Below are positions 37,761-47,766 of a DNA stretch of 64,000 nt, in pieces. A program made the position numbers and the translations under genes. Position 1 is the first letter of the stretch, and each line of letters starts with the position of its first letter. The notes under the pieces are model-generated. The model saw only the letters and a list, made by a program, of their open reading frames with translations, did no database searches and was not told the DNA's origin. The DNA is from Anticarsia gemmatalis (Eukaryota > Arthropoda > Insecta > Lepidoptera > Erebidae): contig NC_134762.1 in assembly GCF_050436995.1 (NCBI RefSeq), positions 11,368,167 through 11,432,166 on the forward strand, written 5' to 3'.

Positions 37761-38143
37761 GGAGCTCGTGGCTTGGTTAACAACAGCCGCGCGGATCGAT
37801 CTCTGAGGTTAAGCTACGCTTGCCGAGGTTGATTTGTGGATGGGTGACCATCTTATACATATCGAGTTCCTCCGTGTTTCGGAAGGCACGTTAAATTGTG
37901 GGTCCCGGCTGTCATTTTCGAAGATCTTTGACAGTCGTTAACAGTAGTCAGAAGCTTGTAAGTCTGACAACCAGTCTTACCGAAGGGTATCGTGTTATCC
38001 CAGGTAACTGGGTTGCGGAGGTCAGATAGGCAGTCGCTCCATGTAAAACACTGATATTCAGCTGCATTCGGTAAGACTGGAAGCCGACTCCAACATAGCT
38101 TGGAAGAAAGGCTAAGCTGATATATATATATATATATATATAT
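37761..38143 (+). repeat. 5S-rRNA-derived SINE with LINE-like tail
   Basis: The head contains words matching the internal promoter of 5S rRNA: GAGGTTAAGCTACGC for the A-box region and GTGGATGGGTGACC for the C-box region. They are correctly ordered and spaced as in a 5S gene. A long body follows (GTTTCGGAAGGCACGTTAAA, CTTTGACAGTCGTTAACAG). The tail reads CAGTCGCTCCATGTAAAACA and GACTGGAAGCCGAC, a lepidopteran LINE 3' end. It finishes in a (TA)n run at 38120-38143. It is a retroposon of the SINE3 type, not a functional 5S gene. Confidence 0.75.
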
Positions 38144-38379
38144 ACATGCAAACTAATACAAATACTCACTACACTGTCTCAAAATACAGTGTCGTGTTCA
38201 ATATTCCACAGCTAGTCAGTTTATATCAAAATCCATCGCTCTAATGAACGCTGCATTCGTGTTAACTCTATTGAACTAATAACGTCTGATCCGAAGCTAC
38301 GTGGAAATTATACCTTGTATCGGAACTTTACACAAAGCATACCATTGTGTAGAGAACTTTGGATATGATCAGTGTCGAA

Positions 38380-38528
38380 CGGCCAGTTTCTTCATAATAA
38401 TCTAAATTAACAGCTACAGTCATTGACTTATTTTTAACATTTATTAAAAATCGTGAAAGAAACTTTGGCTGATATTTTTATATTACCCCCTATACTTGGG
38501 CTGTTTCTTTTGATGAAGAAACTGGCCG
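38380..38528. repeat. Possible MITE with 16-bp inverted ends
   Basis: CGGCCAGTTTCTTCAT at 38380-38395 is repeated as its exact reverse complement at 38513-38528. The 117 bp between the arms is AT-rich and non-coding. No target duplication is clear. It could be a small inverted-repeat transposon or an accidental pair. Confidence 0.4.
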
Positions 38529-38700
38529 CATATTATACGAAACTTTTCAGTATAGGCGCGAATAGCGTGAAAAATGTGTTTGGGAGTCACATTTTAAAAA
38601 GTATTTTTATCATTAAGAATAGATAAATTTCTACTTAATGTTAAGTTTAAAGTAAGTAATTTGACTATCACTTCGTATTGGTTCTTGAGCTTCCAGTCTT

Positions 38701-38783
38701 GCCTTTCTTCCAAATATATCTTCGAGTCGGCTTCCAGACTCATCGGATGCAGCTGAGTACTAGTATTTTACATGGAGCGACTG
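38701..38783 (-). repeat. LINE-like tail fragment, same family as the 5S-SINE tail
   Basis: On the minus strand it reads CAGTCGCTCCATGTAAAA, then CTCAGCTGCATCCGATGAGT and CTGGAAGCCGACTCG. This matches the tail of the 5S-derived SINE at 37761-38143 in opposite orientation. No 5S head is present, so it may come from the parent LINE or from a truncated SINE. Confidence 0.65.
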
Positions 38784-39944
38784 ACGTATCGTTTGTTGAG
38801 CAATAGCAATAACTAAATTGATATTTTAATACATGAAAGTACGGTAAATAATTCCAAATCACAAAAGTATTTAGACTATTTAACATAATATCAGGCTATC
38901 AAATGTTATAATGCGAAATTAAATGTATCGAGGGAGCCATTTGGTTAAGTGGTATATGATTACTACAAAATGTCGAATGTATTCCCAATTTCATTGCTGA
39001 CTGTATTACCCAGTTGTATAGATTACAATTTTCAATCAACTAAATGCATTTGTCTTGTATCTTGTTAGAAGTAAAGTAATATCTTAGATTTGTTTCGATA
39101 GGATAAGTAACACTTCTCCAAAAATTGTCTAAAAGTAGACCTCTATTTTTTCGACTTTAATAAGATTATGCGTATTTTGTTGTATATCTGGTTTGTGTAA
39201 AAAATGTATTCAGTATTTTTCCTTATATTTAAACGAAACACTTCTAGAACTGAGAATTTATAAATAAAAATTCTACAGGAAGTAAAAGTGATTTTTAAGA
39301 AGAAAAACAATATCTGTTTTTGCTTTTCGTAATAGTAACTTATTTTCATTAACACATTACGTTCATATGCATCACAGTCGAGTAAGAAAGAGCTTTACAA
39401 GCCGATTTAAGTAGTTCATTATATTATTAACATATTACCCTCCTTTTCGTAGCTTAAGTTAATTAAATAAACAAATGTTTGCCAAACATATATTTAACAC
39501 TAGTTATTATACTGTTCTTACTCTTATACTGTCTTATAGTATACAATAAACATCTTCATATAAAACACGACGCACAAAAGTCTGACGAATACCCGATGAA
39601 TATTTCAGTAAAGATACATGGCACCGACAAAGAGAGAAGCTATAAGTAATAGTCTATACGCATGACGAATTGTATCCGATTTTTGTGTTTATACAGTGTA
39701 TATCGCAAACAATACAGATATATGAAAATTTATACATGATCGGAGTTTCAGTAGTTTGGCATTATGTTAGTAAGTGCTTATGATAAAACTGCGCGGTACT
39801 ACTGCTGAAATAGACTTATTTTTTTAGAACGTATAATGTGTTATGTATGGAGTTAATACCTCAGGTGATTGTTATTTACTTGAATAATAACAGCGCCTTC
39901 GCCTCAATTATGTACATAGGAAAAGAGTTTATGTGACCTTTTAG
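38784..39944. other. Gene-free unique AT-rich DNA
   Basis: No coding, RNA or repeat signal that I can support. Confidence 0.5.
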
Positions 39945-40022
39945 GTTGTTTTTGATTCCGTTTGTACCTTGTGTCCGTTGTTTGTACGTTCGTAGAAATC
40001 CTAGCGACACAAGAATTCTCGA
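39945..40022 (+). repeat. SINE body fragment
   Basis: The wording CCTTGTGTCCGTTGTTTGTA, then AGCGACACAAGAATTCTCG, matches the body of the SINE at 46700-46934. The tRNA-like head is missing. Confidence 0.55.
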
Positions 40023-40166
40023 ACGAAAACTATTTTTTTAGGTACAAAGCGAAAAAACAAACGTTTCTTTTGTAACCTTTGACAGTAGTAGTGAGGCGCA
40101 AAAGTTTACGATTAACAAACGTCGTGTAGGAGCGACGCTAAGCGACCTAGTGAAGAGTCACTCACA

Positions 40167-40225
40167 AAGAGGCCGGGAGAGGCCCGGAGAGGCTCCGAGG
40201 AGAGGCCGGCGAGAGGCTAAGGCCT
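40167..40225 (+). repeat. GC-rich GAGAGGCC tandem repeat
   Basis: About five imperfect units of GAGAGGCC/GGAGAGGC form a purine-biased GC-rich patch in AT-rich surroundings. It is non-coding. Confidence 0.7.
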
Positions 40226-41102
40226 AATTGGCCCTAGTGCTCGATCTAACCGTCGACTCGACAGCCCTTGACTTTGATACACTTGCTTTATGTTGCCACT
40301 CGCGTTATAGGGTTATACACTTTATTATTATAAATATTAGGTTACTGTTGAATTGCCAACACTGTTAAGTAATAAGTTTTAATACAAAATCCAGTTTTGT
40401 GTAAGAATAACAAACAATCGAATTCGATACGCTAAAAATAGCAATATCAAAATTGCCAATTAGTTGCAGGCAGTATGGCTCTTTTTGTGTTATATTTTGT
40501 TTCCTTAACACATAGTACGCGAGTAAGAGTATAGAGCAGTATTATTATTTTCCTTATATCTGAATGCACGCTTTTGCTGATTGCTATGTCACGAATATTG
40601 TATGTAACAGAAGAATTTAGTAATAACCTAAATGATTATTGTGTAGGTACCGAATACAAGAGGTCTTGCTTGAATAGAATATAGCCCTTATTTAATTAAT
40701 AAGTCCTTCAAAGCCTTTCTACCTCAAAACATTGTTCGGAACATTGAACTAAATCCATAATGATTTACCAGGAACGTATGCAAAGCAGGAGGTAAACAGG
40801 CCACTTGATACGGTCCTTGCTTATTTATTATTTAATGAATGCAAACTCCTTTGATACCTCTGACCCGGTTCTTTGCGCCTGGTAAATTAATTCACAGTCA
40901 TTTAAATATTCAACTGAAAATTTTACAGTACGATTTACCTTTGTAAATAAATATTGATTTAGAAACCAATCTAAAATTGGGTATTTTAATAAACTCGAAT
41001 TTAAAAGAGTATTATGAAACCAAATTATTCAATATTATGTTTTTCGATACATTTTCTAATTATACTCATCAATTATTATTATTTGTTCACCAGCTATGAG
41101 TA
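40226..41102. other. Gene-free unique DNA
   Basis: No gene is seen. Near-matches to the dispersed motif lie at 40766 and 40869. Confidence 0.5.
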
Positions 41103-41106
41103 TTTA

Positions 41107-41775
41107 ACCTCTCGAGCGCCCCACGTCAAAATTCAAATATACCGTTAAGCGTCCAGGCTCAAAATGGCGCGCAAAATTGAATTGGTGGTCGGCGTTTAAG
41201 CGCCGATTCCGTCATATTTTAATACTAACACCCTAGTCATACCTTATATATTTGAAATCTACATAAAATTTGCTATAGATTAAAACAATAAACCACAAAT
41301 AATATTTGATAGTGCTAGCACAATAGTCGGTTTAATCTGAATATTGTGTGCTTTAGGCATGTGTTTGAAGAAAGTCTAATAAATATTTTTAGGCAAAAAA
41401 AATAATATGACGAAAGGTCTTATCGTGTAGTTAATGAATAATGACATTAAAATCCAACTGTAAAATATACTCAAATCTTTAAAATTAGTTAAAAAAAGTA
41501 TTTACAATATTGGTCATAAAGGATCATGTCGTTAGGTCAGATGTTGTTTAAGGTGCTCTCTGGCCTATATCAACCACTTATTCAAGTGTGTGCATTAGAT
41601 CGTCGTCTCATTTCATCAGCTTCAATGTCAAATACATTTGAGAGGGATAAAGATAGTTTTAGCATTTCATTTCTACGTTTTTTAAATGTAAGATCGTTTT
41701 GCCGTACCACGGTGGCGGGACGCTTGACGGGGGTAGCACATTCAACCGTGACACGGTGGCCGGGCGCTTGAGAGG
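41107..41775. mobile_element. piggyBac-like non-autonomous element
   Basis: TTAA flanks both ends (41103-41106 and 41776-41779), the signature target of piggyBac transposons. The inverted ends read CCTCTCRAGCGCCC. A second inverted pair (CCGTYAAGCGTCC) sits inside them, as piggyBac elements often have. The 669-bp body encodes no complete transposase, and I could not align the short internal frames to one. It is likely a piggyBac-mobilised MITE. Confidence 0.72.
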
Positions 41776-41779
41776 TTAA

Positions 41780-44100
41780 TTAATTGCCTCGCGGCCATCA
41801 GTTAAACCTATTGACAGATTACAATAAACCGATTAGCGTATGGTATTGATTGCAAACCTAATTTTGGGTGGTGTCGGTAACAATACTTTGCTATATTTTA
41901 AATTAAATTGATATTAATTTACTAATTGATTCTGAAACTTTACAATTAATTTCTTACTCGTCTATCCTTAACCAAAAATTTGGATTTTTTACTCTAGGGA
42001 GTGAGTGACTGACTGCTCTTTGCTAGTTATATAGCAAAACTTACCACCTATCAATAAACAATTTTACATTATAAAAATCACATTTTATTTGGTCAAAATG
42101 ATATAAGTATATCCAAATAATTTCTCTCTCAAAAGATAACAATTTTGACTCAAAGACATGATAAAATAATTATTATAAGTGAAAAGATCCCACTCTACTT
42201 ATAATAGTCACACAGAAAGAAACGCCTTAATCTACAGAAGTATATTACCAGGGCGGCATAAAGGAAGGAAGATACAATTTATTTTATTAAATGGAATCAA
42301 AGGCGACGCTCTGCGCAATTACGTACAACCGCAGAGATAAAGAGCCTCGCTTCTAAGAAGCAAAGAAAGGCAACATTCTTACCAGCCGAGTGCCAACAAG
42401 GATTATCTCTCAACAGTATCATATCACAAAGAAAACGAGTTCAGTGCTCGATTTTTGAACTTCATTACAAGTTTAAATGTCAAATTTATTGTATTACACG
42501 ATATTGATACAGAAAACGATTTTCCAAGAAAAAAAAGTGAATTGCGTCAAAAATATTAATATACTAATTCATAAATATAGACCTACGTCCTTTACGGCAA
42601 AAGCAAAACTACGGCAAAGCGAAATATATTTCCAAGCAAACTTGTGTTATTTGGAGTGCAGACATCCTAGAAGGTAAACGAAATCTAAATTACACCAGCC
42701 GACAAACACAAACCAAAGCTGAGACGTTCTCGTTTCAAATGATTTTGTTCAACACTCGACAGTAGCGAGACGAAATGATGTTACAAATGTTCTACAGCAG
42801 TCATTAACTGTTGTAAACATTTCATACAAAAACATTGTCACAAATACAACCATAACTTAGAAAATGTAGTACTATTACTTGGAAGGATCAAAATGGCGTC
42901 TTGTACGAGTAAATTATATTTGATTGCGCTGTAAGAAACAGAATCCGTTCCCATCGTAGACTATAGTTTCCGGGAACTTCGTTAATTAAGTTTCATATAA
43001 ACCCAGCGTTCGTCAAAACACTACATCGCGATTTTACATCGCTATGACACATAACAGACTTTACATAAGACAAAACAAACAGATACTGATTGCTTAGGAT
43101 CTATGGGCTCCTGGTACACGGTGAGAAACATTGATATTCCCTAGAATCCTCCTAGTACCTGACATTGCGAACAAAATCAGAATTAAAGATTTTCAAACTG
43201 AAAATCACTGTTGTTCAAGCTATTCAAATACGTTTATATTGACTTAACAACAGTTTGATAACAACCAGAGACAAGCACAAACAGGCTCAGCTGAGATTAC
43301 TACGAAGTACGAACTGGCCGGCCCTTCTACGCACTGGCTCTTAGCATCATAAGTTACGTTGCCATTTACCAATCCGATGAGGGCAAGCTATAAGCTCCTT
43401 ACGAGTACTGCACTCCTGGTACGCATAGTGCAACTAAGAAATACCTCCTCAATTTTACTACTAGTTCTACTATCCTAGTTTATAATAATATGTTAGTATT
43501 TTACAGATAGTTATTATCGGAATGGTAGGCAAAATGTTCGGGTATGTGATTCCATTACAAGAGCGCTTAGTTCGTGACAATCGGTCCATTCGGACTGGAT
43601 ATAATCCTTGGCAACACAACGTCCGTAATATTGATGAATGAACGCTCGGATCCGACGGTGGGACAATGAAACAAAGAACCTGGATAGTGTATATCTACTT
43701 TTACTTACTGTAAAAATGAACGCAATATCGAAATTGCTGTTTTAATGAAATTCTATAAGGCCATTTTAATAAACCGAACTTATAATAAACATTTTTTTGT
43801 AAAAATCGACTCGGTTCCATAGATATTATATCCAAACGCATTACGACGACAATATAGAAAGGGACATCAACGAAAATATAATGAAAGAGAAATGTCTTAA
43901 TTTAAATTGACTCAAAAGTAAGTTTTGTATTCCTAACACAAAAGAAGAGAAAAAATCCAACAATTGTACAAAAAGACTAAAACAAAAAGCTCAATCATTA
44001 GGCGCAGAAGAAAATCATGAAATAAAATAATGAGGCCTTTTCCAGTAACGAGTTCGTTGCGAACATCAATGTAGAGGCATTGTGAAACCTCAGTGAGCTA
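41780..44100. other. Gene-free unique DNA
   Basis: No gene is seen. Dispersed-motif sites lie at 42246 and 43101 (strict) and at 43142 and 43406 (near-matches), the densest local group in the window. Confidence 0.5.
42246..42261 (+). other. Dispersed motif TACCAGG-N4-CATAA
   Basis: The site reads TACCAGGGCGGCATAA. Its spacer GCGG is the same as at 63603. Confidence 0.5.
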
Positions 44101-44165
44101 TGCGGGGGCGATGCGGGGGCGGCGCGGGGACGACGCGGGGACGACGCGGCGCCGATGCGGGGGCG
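44101..44165 (+). repeat. G-rich minisatellite with quadruplex potential
   Basis: Imperfect units of GATGCGGGGGC and GACGCGGGGAC are repeated about six times. The plus strand carries five runs of four or five Gs within 65 bp, which is enough for G-quadruplex formation. The patch is far above the local GC content. Confidence 0.8.
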
Positions 44166-44966
44166 TATAACTAATCCTGCCGGCTTACATATCTCGATAA
44201 ATTGTCACATGGAGCTCCGTCATGATGAGCCACCGGCCGCAGTTATCTCTCCCGCTAGCCAACTATTCATTTTACGATGCTTCTGACTTATGTCTTTGAA
44301 TAAACACGGTATCTTTTATTTATAACTTTTGTTCTCGAATTTACAACTGAATTACTGATTAACGTTACATTTCGTGGCAAGCTTACTTATAGCAGCGATA
44401 CGAGAGCGAGATGATAGCTACATTATAAAATCTATCATGTAAGCTTACGTTGCGCGAAAGCCTATTCAGATTTCGTTATAATTATTGGAATCCGCACAAA
44501 TAATAGTCGTGTTTATGAACAAAATCGATCATAACACCAATATATTCAGAGCGGAGAAGTCGACTGAATTCAATGTACAGAGTAAGTTTAAAACTACGTG
44601 AACGTTTTACCGACATATTAGGGTCACATTTTTCCCAGTCGTCTGCTTAAAATTCAGCTCAAATAAAACTGTAATCAGTAGCTGTACGTTTCAGTTTGTT
44701 TCGACCTACATTTTTACAAAGATAAAGTACGAAATTTGAATAAAACCTTGTGTAAAATTCTCTGTATAATCAAATTGATTACGTTAATTGGATGACAAAT
44801 TCTCCGCCTGCTACTGACTGCCACTAGATGCGACACTCAATCACTCAATTATATTATGGTTATAAATACTGAGAAACATTGTTTTATATAAAACAGTTAG
44901 GAAGCTTAATAAACATGAAATAACTGAATTGATATTTCAATCCTAATGATTCGAAACATGATAGCA
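44166..44966. other. Gene-free unique DNA
   Basis: No gene or repeat is seen. A partial CTCF-like word (CCACTAGATGCGAC) lies at 44822. Confidence 0.45.
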
Positions 44967-45060
44967 ATCAAATTCAAATTCAAATTCTTTTATTTCGGAA
45001 AATAAACCTAATATAAAGAAAAATAAAAAAAAAGAAAAATAAATAAATACATAGAAAAAC
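44967..45060 (-). repeat. LINE-type 3' tail with AATTTG tandem units
   Basis: AATTCAAATTCAAATTC followed by TTTTATTTCGGAAAATAA resembles the 3' end of lepidopteran LINEs whose tails are short AATTTG repeats. Only the extreme tail is clear, with AT-rich sequence beyond it. Confidence 0.4.
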
Positions 45061-45601
45061 TGTATCAATATACAAATATATCAATGAAAATCGCTACAAA
45101 AGTAAACAAGAAAATTTTCATTACATTTTCACAAAGGGACACTAATTATTTTCACTGTATTTATTATTAAGTCGTTACGCTCACCTGATCAGGTACCAGG
45201 ACGTTAGAAAGCTGTAGGAGATTACCAAATGTGAATTATATTTAGCGGAACGCCCCGTCCTTCGTCAAAAAACCCTCATCACCGACCAAATAATCCGAGA
45301 CCACTTGTGGTTATAATAAATATGATACTCTCATAGTTTATGTATACCTAGTAGCGAGACATGATAAAGGTTTGTGGGGTAATGAATCATAAACAACATT
45401 ACCTTGGGGGCGACAATGAGATTTGATTACTACAGTTGTGTTCGGGTAATAAAAACAAATCAAGCTTTTGTGTGGCTGTTGCAATTAAAGGGTACGTGAT
45501 AAATGTGTTAGACGTTGACAATGTAGAATACATATTTTGTTGTGAAATAGGTCAAAAAGCGTCACGGGATCCCGAGACAATGTAAGCTTAATCAATCTTT
45601 A

Positions 45602-45722
45602 ACCCCCGGTTTCTGAGTTGCATTTTGCGGTAGTTTATCTATTCAGCAGCGTTTTTTTTATATGAGTTTAAACGCTATTGATTAGATAAACTACCGCTTA
45701 ATATACTTCAGAAATCAGGGGT
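45602..45722. mobile_element. Palindromic MITE, copy 1
   Basis: The left arm begins ACCCCCGGTTTCTGAG and the right arm ends AGAAATCAGGGGT. Inner arms (GCGGTAGTTTATCTA and TAGATAAACTACCGC) pair exactly, so most of the 121 bp folds into one hairpin. A core reading GAGTTTAAACGCTATTGA is shared with copy 2 at 52479-52578. The flanks do not give a clear target duplication. Confidence 0.7.
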
Positions 45723-46699
45723 AAGTGAATTATAACCACTTCAAACTGTAAATTTCAGTACGAATACAAGCCTTAATAAAAATATAATACAGCATAATTT
45801 ATTTCAATTAGATACTGTTACCTGTCCGTATTTCAAACTGGCAGCATTTGATCAAGAGGGTGCTAATGACAGCACAATTTATTAGTATTAATGAAGCTTA
45901 ATATTTAACAAGAGAAGTCACTGACGCTGATCATCAACCAACTGAAATTAATGACGACAATTCATTACAAATATTGTTAAGAAAAATAATAGCGTTTACG
46001 TAAATCTTGTTTACTCGTACATGATCATCTTGGGGACTTTTAAAACATAAAACACATTTGCATTAAAAATGTACGATGTCGTGGCGCACAAAACTTTCCG
46101 TGTTTGTAGGTACATGTGTAGCTCCTTGAGGGAAACTTACTAACGAGACTTCAATACAACATAAGCACCAATCAATTTATCAACATGTCGTCGTATTTGT
46201 GCCAAATTCTCGCCTCCCCGACACACTTTGCTAAGTTTTCAGGCGACATAATAAAAATCTCGTGTCGTGATAATAAAGTATTCTTATTTTTACGCCATTA
46301 AGCCGCGAACGATAAAACGTTTAAGTGATATCTTTGAAAAACGACTTTCGAGTACATAAACGGGGCGTAATACGGGATTAAATGCTTAGCTATTTGCATA
46401 ATATCATTCCACTTTATCTTGTCTGTAGTACAGTTATATTTGCGCATAGCTGTAGAGCGCTTTTGAAAATGTCGCATGTTGTTCAAATCGATAACATTGT
46501 TCAAGTACGCCAAATCGGCGATCGTTTCATGTCTTGTTATTTTGTATAGTTCAGTGATCAAAGTAGTTCAAGCCGATAGACAAAATGCGTTAAGAGAACA
46601 TAGGCAAGATGTTATCTGACAAAATATCGAGGAAATGTAAAGTATGTGAGGCAAATTAAATTAAGACATCTATCTATGTATTTACACTGCATGATCATG
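45723..46699. other. Gene-free DNA with one unexplained reading frame
   Basis: A minus-strand frame at 46298-46561 (87 codons from a TTG; first ATG about 29 codons in) has a protein-like composition but no family that I recognise. No splice sites or neighbouring exon were found. The rest is unique AT-rich DNA. Confidence 0.4.
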
Positions 46700-46934
46700 A
46701 CTGCCTCCGTGGCGCAGTGGTTTAGGTCACCACGCCGATACCACTGCATCGGGAGGTCGTGGGTTCGATTCCCACACGGGACTATTATTTGTGCGATCCA
46801 CAAATAATTGTTTCGGGTCTGGTTGTGTTTCGTGTCCGTTGTTTGTATGTTTGTAAGTCCCCGCGACACAAGAGCAATTCTTAGTGCGGGAGTTGTCTTT
46901 AAAAAAAAAAACAAAAAAAAACAAAAAAAAAACA
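46700..46934 (+). repeat. tRNA-derived SINE, full length
   Basis: The head GACTGCCTCCGTGGCGCAGT contains the A box, and GTGGGTTCGATTCCCACACG contains the B box. The body includes GTTTCGTGTCCGTTGTTTGT and CGCGACACAAGAGCAATTC, and the copy ends in an A-rich tail at about 46901-46932. It is the best copy of the family that also occurs at 37511-37698 and 39945-40022. A full-length RNA polymerase III promoter is present, so transcription is possible. No clear target duplication is seen. Confidence 0.85.
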
Positions 46935-47256
46935 CTTAACAATATTTCAATAACTAAGTAGTCATAAAATAACTGACTGCTTCGATCCTTGACTAGTTGT
47001 CTTCCAACGACACGAGCCTAAACACCAGGCGATCATAAGAGTGCAGAAGGTCGCGAGTGACAACTTGATGAATGGGCTGGGGAGCTTTTAATGCATGGCC
47101 ACTTGCACAGCTGGCGTCCTCGCTCACGTGATAACGTGTTGACGTGATATTTATTTTCTAAGACGATGATCCGCTTTTAAAAGCTTGGATGAATACTGTG
47201 CAAGCAGTTTTTATAATAGAGAGATTTTATTGAGACTTTGCTGCATATAGACGATA

Positions 47257-47672
47257 CTAGCTGACTCGCGCAACTTCGCTTGCGTCACATAAGAGAGAAT
47301 GGGTCAGAATTTTTCCCGTTTTTGTAACACTTTTTTACTATTACTCTGCTCCTATTGGTAGTAGCGTGATGATATAAAATATGCTTTTTTTTTCACGATA
47401 AATATTCTAAAAAATATTTATATCTCGTAATATAACGAAGTCGCGCTAAGGCATATCCGCCATCAAAACAGTTGCCATGACAACGGAATTTTGTTTATTT
47501 AATGTCATTATTATATTGACTACTCGCGACTTCGTTCGCCAACTGAATTTTCCCGGGAAATGCGTCATTTCCCCGGGGTAAAAAGTAGCCTATGTCCTTT
47601 CTCGGGTTTCAAAATATCTCCATACCAAATTTCATGCAAATTGGTTCAGTAGTTTAGACGTGATTGAGTAGC

Positions 47673-47731
<59 letters not shown>

Positions 47732-47754
47732 GTTACTTTCGCATTTATAATATT
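47257..47754 (+). mobile_element. Chimeric retroposon with 12-bp target duplication
   Basis: A perfect 12-bp direct repeat, ATATAGACGATA, flanks the insertion (47245-47256 and 47755-47766), showing target-primed insertion. The first half (CTAGCTGACTCGCGCAACTT through GTAGCGTGATGATATA) is the head family seen at 17198 and 55237. From about 47518 a different family begins (CTACTCGCGACTTCGTTCGC, then CATGCAAATTGGTTCAGTAG). It runs to a (CAGA)n run at 47672-47731 and ends CGCATTTATAATATT. The element is non-coding. Confidence 0.8.
47672..47731 (+). repeat. (CAGA)n microsatellite
   Basis: About fifteen uninterrupted CAGA units lie near the 3' end of the retroposon at 47257-47754. Confidence 0.95.
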
Positions 47755-47766
47755 ATATAGACGATA

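Noticed and set aside
37790..37870. Possible 5S rRNA gene
   Set aside because: Only the internal promoter words match. The sequence continues into a SINE body with a LINE tail.
46700..46790. Possible functional tRNA gene
   Set aside because: A and B boxes are good, but no acceptor stem closes, and the body and poly-A tail show a SINE.
47672..47731. CRISPR-like or satellite array
   Set aside because: It is a simple CAGA microsatellite inside a retroposon. No spacers are present.
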